Shown piece after piece: positions 25,451 to 34,324 of a stretch of 64,000 bases of DNA; position 1 is the first letter of the stretch, and each line of letters starts with the position of its first letter. This DNA comes from an uncultured Fibrobacter sp. (GTDB taxonomy: Bacteria > Fibrobacterota > Fibrobacteria > Fibrobacterales > Fibrobacteraceae). A model generated the notes under the pieces. The model had not been told where the DNA came from. It was given only the letters and a program-made list of their open reading frames with translations, and did no database searches. The position numbers were made by a program, and so were the translations under genes. The DNA lies in the NCBI GenBank assembly GCA_934699585.1, contig CAKUWY010000009.1, positions 1 through 64,000 of the forward strand, in the 5' to 3' direction.

Positions 25451-28336
25451 ATGCGCAAAGGCCCTTGGATAAAGGTGTTTTTGGGGGTGCTGTTGTGGAG
25501 TCGGGCTTTTGCCTTGAATATGGATTCTATACCCGTGTGGAATCCGGATTACCTAGTCCGAAACAACGAGTTGCGCGAATTGGACGGAGGTGCGCAAGGC
25601 CGCGACGGGTCAGCAATTTCGGGACTTTCCACTCACGGTTACAAGACCATGCAGGTGACGGTGGGCGATGGCGGCACCCAGGTGGACCAGGAGTTGCGGC
25701 TTTCTATACAGGGCTTTGTAGGCGACAGTGTCTATATCGACGCTTTGCTATCGGATGTGGACCGCCGTGCCGGTGACCAGACCACCGCCACCTTGCAGGA
25801 AGTGGACCAGATATATTTTCGTGCGGAATCCAGACACTGGATGGTGCACCTGGGAGATTTGATTTGGCGGGACAGGAACATGGGCCTGTTCGGGTTGGAA
25901 AGGGCGAGCCTTGGGGCCATGGTGGGGCTCAGGGGAGGCTATACCGAAGTCCGTGGCATGGCGGGCACCGACGAGACCAACCGCATTGTCCGGGTGATGA
26001 ACGGCGTGAGCGGCCAGCGGGAAGGTTACGCTATCAGTGACGACGGCAGTTACCTTTCGGTGGTGCCCGGCTCCGAGCGGGTCTATTTGAACGGGAACCT
26101 GCTGACATCTGGCGTAGATTATGAGGTGAACTACGCAGGAGGCCTTTTGAATTTCAAGGGCCGCCGAAATCCCGGCCCCGACGATGAGATCCGTGTAGAA
26201 TATGACGCCTACGACGACGGGAACATCTACAACATGTACGCCGCCCATGGTGCCTACAGGCACCCGAACCTGTACCTGGACGTTTCGGGATTCCGTTTAG
26301 AGAATGACCGCCATCGCATGAAATGTGGCCTCTGGACCGACGAAGACTACCGGATGCTCAAGCGTGACGACGGAAGTGAATTTGTTCGTGACGATTCTCT
26401 GGGGGCGCTTCGCAGGCCAGAGCGGACGGATCGCGCTGGCGCACGGCTTCGGCTTCAGGGAGACAGGCGTTTCTATGCGGACTTGGAAATGGCCATAAAC
26501 CGCACGGATTCCAATACGGTCTCCCGTCAGGTGGACGGGCCCGAAGGTTACGGCTACCGCTGGTATGTCACCTCCGATTCGTCGGAAAATATGAAAAAGT
26601 TTCCGCTGGCTTTTTCCGTTTACGGAAACTACATTCAGGAAGAATTCGGGATTGGCGAATTTCAAGGCAGCGACAAGGACTGGGACAGTTTCAGTCTTCT
26701 AGACGAATGGGATTTGGACAGCGCCGCCCTTGTAGATGGCGACCTTCGTCACGACGAATTCGGCATGCGTCTGAGACTTGCTACGGGTTGGTTCCTTCAT
26801 GGAATTTGGGGCTACCGGCAGGGCGAAAAGGAAAGCTGGAATTCTTCTAGGGGAGGAGTTTCTTTAATCCATAAGTCCAACTTGGTAAAAAGCGATGTGG
26901 GGGCGTTTCGGGTGGAAAGTTTCCAGGAGCAGGAACGGGTCCGTTACCAGTCCTTGGGAAATGTGGAGTTCTTGAAAGGACTTTTGCGGCCCTTCGGAAA
27001 TTTTGACCTGCGCTATACGGAAAGCGATTCCTTGGGCCGTGAAAACCAGGTGGCCTACGGCAAGACCGGCACTGGACTCCAGATGGTGGGGGACTCCTGG
27101 AACATAAGCGAAGGGGCAGAAACCAAGACGGCTAAACGCAAGGGCGATACCTTCGGCAAGGATTGGCGGGACACCTTGCAGTCCGTGGCCTGGATCCAGA
27201 GCGCTGCCTGGCAGACCCGTTACGCACAAATGGATCATTTTTTGCAGTACGAACGCCGTAGCGAAAACGGAGGCCGTTCTGAGAACAGCTGGGTCGGGGA
27301 TTTCCGCGGGACCTTCGGTCACGAAGAACTGGGACTGGTTTCTAGTGTAGATTACAAGCTGGGGCTCACCGAAGAACAAACCTACACGCCAATTTACAAG
27401 GCGGTGGCCAAGGGCACAGGAGACGTGCGGTACGACAGCCTGACCGGCAGTTTTATTGAAGGGGTAGATAACGGAGATTTTGTTTACGAGGGTATGGGCC
27501 GCAACGATTCTCTGGGGGCGATTCTTGCTTCCAATGCGGCGTTCCGGATGGATATTGACTGGAGCCCTGGAATTTCCCTCGATATCCGGCGTGGCATTCT
27601 GCGGGACATCTCCCTGGGCGGAACATTCGACGGAGTGGGGGAGGACACCACCGGCAAGAAAATCTACTTTCCGCCGGCCACGCCTTCGCAATTGCGGCAC
27701 ATTTCTTCGGGAACGGTGAGCTACGAGTTGCGTGGCACCTGGGCTCACCCCCGCGGGATTACTTTTGCGTACAAGCCCGGTGCCGATTACGACAAGAAAC
27801 TCAGTTCCATCAGTTATTTCGAGACCCGGTTCCATCATCTGCTGGACGCAGGATTCCAGATAAACGACGCCCACTTTGTGGGAGCGACCTTGCTATTGGA
27901 AGACGTGGAACTGAAGGCCCTGCAGGTTCTGGACTGGGATACCCGCGACATTTCGGGCCGGTATCGCTACGATTTCTGGAACGGGTTCTTTGTGCAGCCC
28001 GGCGGCCGTTACCGCACGGGCGAAGGAGAAGACGACCAGGATTACGCTTTTGATGCCTACCTGTGGGAAGGTTTCTTACGACTGGGCTACAACCGCAGGG
28101 ATATGGTAGATGGGTTTGTGCAGTTCTCGGTTGTCCAGATGGAAAGCGGCGACGACCTGATTCCCTACCAGATGATGGACGGCTACAGCGATGGCCGCAC
28201 CTACCGGCTGGAATCTTCCGTTTCCGTAGACATAAACGACTTTATTTCTTGTGGACTGCGTTATGTGCTCAGGTTTGGCAATGCCGAAGAGAATATTTTT
28301 CAGAAGTTGACAACGGAAGCGAGGGCGTATTTTTAG
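25451..28336 (+). CDS. Large outer-membrane/surface protein, SprA-like motif
   Basis: A 961-residue protein with a signal peptide (about residues 1-21). The mature sequence is beta-rich throughout, with many Tyr/Arg/Asp alternations typical of a large barrel, and ends in a strand with terminal Phe. Around residues 195-260, 'RVYLNGNLLTSGVDYEVNY' and the following 'GGLLNFKGR...DDEIRVEYD' resemble repeats of SprA, the type IX secretion translocon and gliding protein; SprA itself is over 2,000 residues. It is cotranscribed with mglA, the roadblock gene and the DUF2914 gene. A role in surface export or motility is inference. Confidence 0.65.
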   Translation: MRKGPWIKVFLGVLLWSRAFALNMDSIPVWNPDYLVRNNELRELDGGAQGRDGSAISGLSTHGYKTMQVTVGDGGTQVDQELRLSIQGFVGDSVYIDALLSDVDRRAGDQTTATLQEVDQIYFRAESRHWMVHLGDLIWRDRNMGLFGLERASLGAMVGLRGGYTEVRGMAGTDETNRIVRVMNGVSGQREGYAISDDGSYLSVVPGSERVYLNGNLLTSGVDYEVNYAGGLLNFKGRRNPGPDDEIRVEYDAYDDGNIYNMYAAHGAYRHPNLYLDVSGFRLENDRHRMKCGLWTDEDYRMLKRDDGSEFVRDDSLGALRRPERTDRAGARLRLQGDRRFYADLEMAINRTDSNTVSRQVDGPEGYGYRWYVTSDSSENMKKFPLAFSVYGNYIQEEFGIGEFQGSDKDWDSFSLLDEWDLDSAALVDGDLRHDEFGMRLRLATGWFLHGIWGYRQGEKESWNSSRGGVSLIHKSNLVKSDVGAFRVESFQEQERVRYQSLGNVEFLKGLLRPFGNFDLRYTESDSLGRENQVAYGKTGTGLQMVGDSWNISEGAETKTAKRKGDTFGKDWRDTLQSVAWIQSAAWQTRYAQMDHFLQYERRSENGGRSENSWVGDFRGTFGHEELGLVSSVDYKLGLTEEQTYTPIYKAVAKGTGDVRYDSLTGSFIEGVDNGDFVYEGMGRNDSLGAILASNAAFRMDIDWSPGISLDIRRGILRDISLGGTFDGVGEDTTGKKIYFPPATPSQLRHISSGTVSYELRGTWAHPRGITFAYKPGADYDKKLSSISYFETRFHHLLDAGFQINDAHFVGATLLLEDVELKALQVLDWDTRDISGRYRYDFWNGFFVQPGGRYRTGEGEDDQDYAFDAYLWEGFLRLGYNRRDMVDGFVQFSVVQMESGDDLIPYQMMDGYSDGRTYRLESSVSVDINDFISCGLRYVLRFGNAEENIFQKLTTEARAYF

Positions 28337-28378
28337 GTTAGTGATTGGTAGTTAGGATAGATGGTTTCAAGAGTTGTC

Positions 28379-28428
28379 ATCCTCGCTGTCATTCTGGAGC
28401 CACGCGGTGGCGATAGAATCACGAGGAT
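28379..28428 (+). repeat. 50-bp nested-hairpin repeat, copy B
   Basis: 48 of 50 positions match copy A at 3716-3765 in the opposite orientation. The two differences lie in the terminal loop. Confidence 0.75.
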
Positions 28429-28433
28429 CCGAT

Positions 28434-28468
28434 TGAGAATGTGAGATGTGGAATGTGAAGTGTAAAAT
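28434..28468 (+). repeat. Heptanucleotide array forming a gene start
   Basis: TGAGAAT, GTGAGAT, GTGGAAT, GTGAAGT, GTAAAAT in register. The start codon and first codons of the Omp85-like gene lie inside the array. Confidence 0.75.
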
Positions 28469-29900
28469 CCTGCTTGTTCTTGCTTTGGCGTCTTCTGCTT
28501 TTGCGGGGGAGGCGTCTTTGTGCCGTATCCACAAGGTGGTATGGGTTGGGGAACATTCCGCTTATGACGAAGCTCACTTGAATCTGGTAGAAGGTTCTCC
28601 TTGTGAATCTTGGAAAAATGCGGCGGCCCGCTTGGCGCGGGATTACGAAGACCGTGGCTTTGCGGCCGTTCAGGTCGTAGGGAAAATGCATTACGGCATG
28701 GGTGGCGCTTCGGGTAAGGATACTTTGGGAGTCTTGATGGTGGAGCTGAAACGTGGGGCGGGGTATGTTTGGGCCGCTCCCGAGAACCTGGACTCCTCGG
28801 GCACGGACCCTGAGGTGTTCCGACGGCTCAGCGGCATTGAAGAAGGCGCTCCCGTTTCCCTGACGGACCTGGAACGGTCCGAGCGCAAGCTTGCCCGTCT
28901 CGGGTATTTTGAACAGACTGCTCCAGCAAGGTTGTTCCGGGACCCGGCAAGAAACAGGCTCGTGCCCGCTTTCAGCATGAGGGCTGCCCGGAATTCCGAG
29001 GCCGAAGGACTCTTGAGCTACTCCAGCGAGGACAACCTGTGGGAAGGCCAGGTGAACGTTAAACTCTACAACATCCTGGGAACGGCTAGGGACTTGACCC
29101 TGCAAGGTTTTACGGGAGAAAATTCCCGCCATCTGGACTTTTTGTACAAGGAACCCTGGATTTTCAGCTCTCCCTGGAACATAGTTTTGCGGGGACAGTT
29201 TGACGAAGAAATTTATTCCGTAGAATCGGATTCCCTGGACGGAAAGATGAAGGATGTGACGGAGCGTATCGCCATGGGCGAAGTCGGTGTGACCCGGGAT
29301 ATCGGCTTTGACTGGAACATCGGGATTTTCTTCGGCATGAGCGAAGACGACAAGCACACCACCTTCGAGGTGAGTTATGTTTCTCTGGACCGGTTCGTGC
29401 TCCCGAGACGCGGACTCAAGATGCAGGGCTCTGCCACCTGGAAAATGGACCGTCCCGATTCCCTGGACAATTATCTGGAAAGCCATGGCAAGATTCTTTC
29501 CTATTACCCGTTGTTCGGGAATGTCATCACCCGCTTTACGGGGGCTGCCGGCGGAATTTTCCCCACAGATGCCACTCTGAAACGTTCCGACTATTTCGCC
29601 TTGGGAGGCATGGACAGCTTCAAGGGCATGGGCTACCGCTTTATGCGGAGCCGTGCCTACGGTTTTTCGGAACTGGCCCTGTTGTGGCAAGATGGGTATA
29701 ACCTGAGTATAGAGGCCTTTTACCAGCCTGGGCTATATCGCGGTTTTGCGCCGGAGTACGGATGGAAACGGGAGCAGAATTACGGCATTGCCTTTACCCA
29801 GTATCGCGGCAACTGGAGCGTGAACCTGTACTACGCTCTACGCAACGGTGAAAATTACCTGGACGGAATTATCGGATTTGGCCTCAAGACACTGTTCTAG
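28446..29900 (+). CDS. Omp85-family surface antigen (BamA/TamA-like)
   Basis: A 484-residue outer-membrane protein. Signal peptide about residues 1-21. POTRA-like region about 25-185 ('PVSLTDLERSERKLARLGYF'), then a 16-strand-type barrel with the Omp85 motif 'LGGMDSFKGMGYRF' near residue 395 and a C-terminal Phe. Likely inserts or exports surface proteins, perhaps with the 961-residue protein upstream (110-bp gap). The start lies in a heptad repeat: ATG 28446 and GTG 28455 both leave a working signal peptide and no ribosome binding site is clear, so the exact start is uncertain. Confidence 0.82.
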   Translation: MWNVKCKILLVLALASSAFAGEASLCRIHKVVWVGEHSAYDEAHLNLVEGSPCESWKNAAARLARDYEDRGFAAVQVVGKMHYGMGGASGKDTLGVLMVELKRGAGYVWAAPENLDSSGTDPEVFRRLSGIEEGAPVSLTDLERSERKLARLGYFEQTAPARLFRDPARNRLVPAFSMRAARNSEAEGLLSYSSEDNLWEGQVNVKLYNILGTARDLTLQGFTGENSRHLDFLYKEPWIFSSPWNIVLRGQFDEEIYSVESDSLDGKMKDVTERIAMGEVGVTRDIGFDWNIGIFFGMSEDDKHTTFEVSYVSLDRFVLPRRGLKMQGSATWKMDRPDSLDNYLESHGKILSYYPLFGNVITRFTGAAGGIFPTDATLKRSDYFALGGMDSFKGMGYRFMRSRAYGFSELALLWQDGYNLSIEAFYQPGLYRGFAPEYGWKREQNYGIAFTQYRGNWSVNLYYALRNGENYLDGIIGFGLKTLF

Positions 29901-29929
29901 GGCTGGATTGGTGCAGTTTTTCCGCTCCG

Positions 29930-30448
29930 TTATTTGTTGCTTTGGAGCATGTCCAGGGCAATTTTGGATAAGTAGTCGGAGTAGAACCCGCCTGCTTTAT
30001 TGAATGTCATTTTCCCATTCTTATTCCTTGCGACCATGTGGGGAACGCCTTTCACGTCGATATGGAACGCAGGTTCATAGGTGTTGTACCAATAGAAGGT
30101 CTTCCAGTCCCAGGGAATGTCTCGTTGGTATAACCATTGGCGGATTTCGTCTTTGGATTCACCATGGACGAAGAGTAATACGTTGATTTTATTTTTTCTG
30201 AAGAATTCCGTTAGGCCTTTTAGGGTGTTGATTTCGCTGACACAGACAGGGCACCATGTACCCATAAAGAAGACGAATGTTCCATTTTCGCCGGCGACCT
30301 CACTCAGGCTGAAGGTCTTGTCTTCTAGATTGTAGAGGGTGATGTTTCCGTCAATTTTTTTGGAGAAAGGGTTGAATCCTTTTACGTGCACGGCGTAATA
30401 GGCAGCCAAAAAAAGAATTGCCAGGATAATAAGTTTTTTCAAGGACAT
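29930..30448 (-). CDS. TlpA/ResA-like membrane-anchored thioredoxin-fold protein
   Basis: A 172-residue protein from ATG 30448. N-terminal membrane helix (about 3-22), then a thioredoxin fold with active site 'GTWCPVCVSEI' (CPVC) and cis-Pro in 'VKGVPHMVARN'. Such proteins reduce disulfides in the periplasm, often for cytochrome or secreted-protein maturation. The in-frame TTG 30472 start is less likely because TATATT lies between it and ATG 30448, 6 nt from the ATG. It is divergent from the radical SAM gene. Confidence 0.83.
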   Translation of the reverse strand: MSLKKLIILAILFLAAYYAVHVKGFNPFSKKIDGNITLYNLEDKTFSLSEVAGENGTFVFFMGTWCPVCVSEINTLKGLTEFFRKNKINVLLFVHGESKDEIRQWLYQRDIPWDWKTFYWYNTYEPAFHIDVKGVPHMVARNKNGKMTFNKAGGFYSDYLSKIALDMLQSNK

Positions 30449-30554
30449 GAATTTAATATATCTTTTTTTCAAAAGATAAGTGAAAAAAAAGTGGTATTAT
30501 TTTATTCAAGCACAGGTTTTCTATCTTTTGTGTACTTTTTAGAGGATTTGTTTG

Positions 30555-31547
30555 ATGATTGTATCTTGGATGACCACCAACAAGTGTAACCTGACCTGCA
30601 AACACTGCTATCAGGATGCCGGCGAAAATAAGTCGGCCGAACTTACGACGGCAGAAGCGTTGAAACTGATTGACGAAATTGCCAAGGCGGGCTTCAAGAT
30701 CATGATTTTCAGTGGTGGCGAACCCATGACCCGTCCGGATATCGTCGAGCTGGTGACTCATGCTTCCAGCAAGGGACTCCGCCCGGTGTTCGGTACCAAC
30801 GGTACCCTCATCACGCACGATTTGGCCTTTAAGCTTAAGGCCGCTGGTGCCATGGCCATGGGTATCAGTATCGACAGCATCGACCCGAAACGACACAACG
30901 ATTTTCGAGGACTGCCCAACGCTTTCGAACTCACTATGGCAGGTATCGAAAACTGCAAGGCGGCAGGTCTTCCGTTCCAGATTCACACTACCATCATGGA
31001 CTGGAACCAGAACGAAATTTTTGACATTATGGACTGGGTCAAGGAAATTGGTGCCGTGAACCACCAGATATTCTTCCTCATTCCTGTGGGTCGCGGAAAA
31101 GAAATTGAAGACCACGCCCTCCGTGTAGCCGAATACGAAAGCCTGCTCCGTCGCATTATGGAAAAGAGCCGCACGCTCGGCATTCCCGTGAAACCTACTT
31201 GTGCTCCGCAGTTTTTGCGTATCGCCGATCAGCTGGATATCAAGACCCGCTATAGCCGAGGCTGCCTTGCGGGCATTGATTACTGCATCATAAGCCCTAT
31301 AGGCAAGGTGCGCCCCTGCGCCTACATGATGGAAGAGGCGGGTGATGTTCACGATACTCCTTTCGACGAAATCTGGGCTAATGCGGATGTGTTCAAGAAA
31401 CTTCGCACTAAGGCTTATTCTGGGGCTTGCGGCAAGTGCAAGTTCAATGACCGTTGCGGAGGTTGCAGGGCTCGCGCTGCCTATTACCACGACGGTGACT
31501 ACATGCAAGAAGACAGCTACTGCGCTTACGGTCGCGGATTAAAGTAA
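30555..31547 (+). CDS. Radical SAM/SPASM protein, AhbD/NirJ type
   Basis: A 330-residue protein from ATG 30555, with AGAGGA upstream. The radical SAM 4Fe-4S motif is 'CNLTCKHC' near residue 10, followed by 'IFSGGEPM'. The C-terminal SPASM-like domain has 'GCLAGIDYC', 'RPCAYM' and 'CGKCKFNDRCGGCRARA'. The last segment, with 'GDYMQEDSYC', is typical of haem-pathway enzymes AhbC/AhbD and NirJ, but also of peptide-modifying enzymes. No haem gene or precursor peptide is seen nearby, so the substrate is unknown. It is followed 6 bp later by a HAD phosphatase gene. Confidence 0.83.
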   Translation: MIVSWMTTNKCNLTCKHCYQDAGENKSAELTTAEALKLIDEIAKAGFKIMIFSGGEPMTRPDIVELVTHASSKGLRPVFGTNGTLITHDLAFKLKAAGAMAMGISIDSIDPKRHNDFRGLPNAFELTMAGIENCKAAGLPFQIHTTIMDWNQNEIFDIMDWVKEIGAVNHQIFFLIPVGRGKEIEDHALRVAEYESLLRRIMEKSRTLGIPVKPTCAPQFLRIADQLDIKTRYSRGCLAGIDYCIISPIGKVRPCAYMMEEAGDVHDTPFDEIWANADVFKKLRTKAYSGACGKCKFNDRCGGCRARAAYYHDGDYMQEDSYCAYGRGLK

Positions 31548-31553
31548 CTATTG

Positions 31554-32243
31554 ATGATAAAAAATAGTCCTGAAAAAATCTGGCTGTTTGACTATGACCT
31601 AACCCTGTATGGCGCAGAGGAACGGTATGTCATCAATTCTTTGGATCACCGAATATCTCTTTTTGTGCAAAAGACAGTCGGTGGCGATTTTGAATCGGCG
31701 CACAAGATTCGTACTGAATATCTAGAACGTTTCGGGACAACCCTTGCTGGCCTTATGGCGATGCATGGTACGAATCCCGACGTTTTTTTTGATTTTATAC
31801 ATGAACCGGAGTATTTGATTTATCCCAAAAAATCTCCAGATAAATTGGCGTTGCTTCAAGGTCTGAATGGTTTGCGATTTGTTTTTACCAATGGTCGCCA
31901 TGACTGGAGCGAAGCGGGTATGGCCCACATGGGGATTGACTCGGCAATTGATGCTGTGTTGGACTTGAAACAGCTTGATTGGGTGGGAAAACCTCACGAC
32001 AGTGCCTACGAAAAGGCGGAAGTTTGGATTCGACAGAGACTTTCGCAAAAAGGGGTGGGAATGTCGCCTGGTTTCCATGGTGTTATTTTACTTGAAGATT
32101 CCCTTCGAAATCTTGAACCGGCCCATCGTCGAGGATGGACTACGGTGCTTGTGAATCCGACGGTCTCCGCTCCCGATTGGGTTGATTACTGTATCCCGCA
32201 TCTGTTAGATTTGCCTAGCATTCTAGAAACGGCTGAAAAATAG
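31554..32243 (+). CDS. HAD-superfamily hydrolase (pyrimidine 5'-nucleotidase-like)
   Basis: A 229-residue HAD phosphatase. Motif I 'WLFDYDLTLY' near residue 10 (nucleophile and acid Asp), motif II 'FVFTNGRHDW', motif III Lys in 'DWVGKPHDSAY' and motif IV 'VILLEDSLRNL'. The pattern D-Y-D-x-T-L-Y fits the Sdt1/pyrimidine nucleotidase branch. It is co-transcribed with the radical SAM gene; whether it acts on the same substrate is unknown. AT-rich codon use compared with the housekeeping genes. Confidence 0.8.
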   Translation: MIKNSPEKIWLFDYDLTLYGAEERYVINSLDHRISLFVQKTVGGDFESAHKIRTEYLERFGTTLAGLMAMHGTNPDVFFDFIHEPEYLIYPKKSPDKLALLQGLNGLRFVFTNGRHDWSEAGMAHMGIDSAIDAVLDLKQLDWVGKPHDSAYEKAEVWIRQRLSQKGVGMSPGFHGVILLEDSLRNLEPAHRRGWTTVLVNPTVSAPDWVDYCIPHLLDLPSILETAEK

Positions 32244-32268
32244 GTCTTTTTTTTTGTATTTTATTCCC

Positions 32269-33420
32269 ATGCGCTTTTCGTTTTTAAAAATTCTTGTCCT
32301 CTTTTCCTTGTTTCTTGCGGTAACACTGTCTTTTGCGGATAACCGAAATGGTTTTAACAACATGACTGTTACCACAGAGTATTCTGCCTTGTTACAAGAA
32401 AAGAATGCTCGGAACGATTCGTTGTTACCTGCATTGGATGGAGACAAGGCTTTTGCCGAGGTGTTGCGTCAGAATCCCAATTTCTGGAGTCTAGGTGGAG
32501 CTTTGGACAAGGAAGAATCCCTAGTGACCAAGCTCAATGCAAAGATTGTTTTCATTGACGGTATTCGAGAAGACCCCTTTTGTGAAATCGATAAGAATAC
32601 CGGGAGCAACGCAGGGGAATGGAACGTGCGGATTGGCGTGGACTTTGTTTCTGGCGGATCCAATACGGTACATATCCACGTACAGCAATGCTTGGACTAT
32701 GTCCGTGACCAGTTGGGCTACGCCATCAAGAAGGGCGATAAGGTGGTTGTCGTGCCTCCCAAAAAGGTTTTGGACAAAATAAAAGAAAGTGAAATTCCCG
32801 ATGCCATAGATGTGGATTTGCAGCAGACGCTTTTAAAGGCTCACGAGGATGTAAACTTGACCGGAAAATGTCCTCACGATATTGAAGCCTATATCATCCT
32901 CATGAAAGTCTATGAACAGGTAAAGAATCAAAAGATGGATTTTGTAACCATCAATGACCAGCTGAACAAGCAACGGAACGGGGCTGGTCGTGTGCAAAGC
33001 TGCGCCTTTAGTCGGGAATGGAACAAACGCTATCAGGAAAACGCCAGTTTCGAGTGCGATATCGATAACGATAGGTGCCTTTATCGTCAGGAAAATGACG
33101 GGGACTCGGACTGGAAGATTGACTATGAGCATGACCGGTTTGAATACATTAACAAGAAATTCCTTTTTTTCAATTTGAATCCTAAAAGTATCCACAAGGG
33201 AGGGACGATGCTGGACTTGCGTTTGCTTCGCCTTTCGACGAATCTCTATTTGGAAGCTTATTTGAACTTGAAGGGTGAACCGGTAACTCTTGGGTTGATT
33301 ATCGTTCCAGGGGACAAGACTATCGACGATTACGAGGACGACGAAGAGGAAGAAGAGGAAGAAGAGGATGAAGATCCCTCAAATGCCGAAGAAACAGAGG
33401 AAATTCAGCCTTTTGACTAG
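32269..33420 (+). CDS. Secreted protein with polyglutamate tail, unknown
   Basis: A 383-residue protein from ATG 32269. Signal peptide about residues 1-23. The middle has no recognised domain and several Cys residues (Cys near 105, 145, 200, 245, 260 and 265), suggesting disulfides. The C-terminus is strongly acidic, with a run of Asp/Glu around residues 355-370. There is no ribosome binding site; TATTTT lies 6 nt before ATG. AT-rich relative to neighbours. Confidence 0.6.
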   Translation: MRFSFLKILVLFSLFLAVTLSFADNRNGFNNMTVTTEYSALLQEKNARNDSLLPALDGDKAFAEVLRQNPNFWSLGGALDKEESLVTKLNAKIVFIDGIREDPFCEIDKNTGSNAGEWNVRIGVDFVSGGSNTVHIHVQQCLDYVRDQLGYAIKKGDKVVVVPPKKVLDKIKESEIPDAIDVDLQQTLLKAHEDVNLTGKCPHDIEAYIILMKVYEQVKNQKMDFVTINDQLNKQRNGAGRVQSCAFSREWNKRYQENASFECDIDNDRCLYRQENDGDSDWKIDYEHDRFEYINKKFLFFNLNPKSIHKGGTMLDLRLLRLSTNLYLEAYLNLKGEPVTLGLIIVPGDKTIDDYEDDEEEEEEEEDEDPSNAEETEEIQPFD

Positions 33421-33504
33421 AATTTGGACTTGTTTTTTCGTCAGTTTTTCTTTTTTTCGTGTTTTATTGTATATTTAGAGAAGAAAATTGACAAGGAGAA
33501 TTTC

Positions 33505-34314
33505 ATGAATCGTTTAGCAAAAATGTCCTTGGTTGCAGCCATGCTGGCCGTGCCGTCCATGGCCGATGAACAGTTCGGCGGCGTTGGCGTTACAATCTAC
33601 CAGATGCCTCAGGGCGTCCATGTGGTAGAAGTGATTCCGGGCACTCCCGCAGCAGAAACAAACCTCCAGGCTGGTGATGACATTATCGCTGTAGATGGAG
33701 TGAGCCTCAAGGGATTGAGCATCGACGAATCCAAGGCGATGCTTCGTGGCCAGGTAAACAAGCCGGTTGAAATTACCTTCGTGAATTCTGGCGATACCCT
33801 CAAGACAACGCTTCGCCGTACTCAGATTACCGTGAAGGAGTTTGAAAGCTCCCAGGTGGAATCCTGGTATGGCGACAAGAAAGAATTTGACGCGGCCGAA
33901 CTGGAAACCTTCGCTAGTGCCAATAGTGGCAATAAGCAGTTTGTGGCTGTGCTGAAACATGGCTCCTTGATGAAGGAAGGAACTGTCAATGCACAGGGCG
34001 TTAACGGGATTTATGTGGACAAGGCGGAGGGGATTGCTCCTAGACCCACGAACCCCAATGTTGCCAAGCCCGGTTCTGCTAAGTTGAAGGGCTTTACTCG
34101 TAATGCCATTAGTTTTGAGGCAAAGTCTGCAGGCGTCGCTACTATTACGGTGATGAATACGGATGGTGCGGTCGTGGCGACAATGACGTCCGAAAGCGTT
34201 AAGCCTGGTTTCAATTCCGTGTCCTGGAATGCAAAGAATGTTCCTAGTGGCCGCTATATGGTGACCATCGAACACAACGGCTCGGTCAGCGGCAAGAACG
34301 CCGTGCTGAAGTAA
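33505..34314 (+). CDS. Secreted PDZ-domain protein with C-terminal sorting-like domain
   Basis: A 269-residue protein from ATG 33505, with AAGGAG at a good distance. Signal peptide about residues 1-20. PDZ domain about 25-110 ('GVHVVEVIPGTPAAETNLQ', 'AGDDIIAVDGVSLKG'). The C-terminal 70 residues ('VPSGRYMVTIEHNGSVSGKN') look like the FlgD-like/type IX secretion type A sorting fold. No protease domain is attached, so it is probably a binding or adaptor protein outside the cytoplasm. Confidence 0.75.
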   Translation: MNRLAKMSLVAAMLAVPSMADEQFGGVGVTIYQMPQGVHVVEVIPGTPAAETNLQAGDDIIAVDGVSLKGLSIDESKAMLRGQVNKPVEITFVNSGDTLKTTLRRTQITVKEFESSQVESWYGDKKEFDAAELETFASANSGNKQFVAVLKHGSLMKEGTVNAQGVNGIYVDKAEGIAPRPTNPNVAKPGSAKLKGFTRNAISFEAKSAGVATITVMNTDGAVVATMTSESVKPGFNSVSWNAKNVPSGRYMVTIEHNGSVSGKNAVLK

Positions 34315-34324
34315 TTCCAGCATA

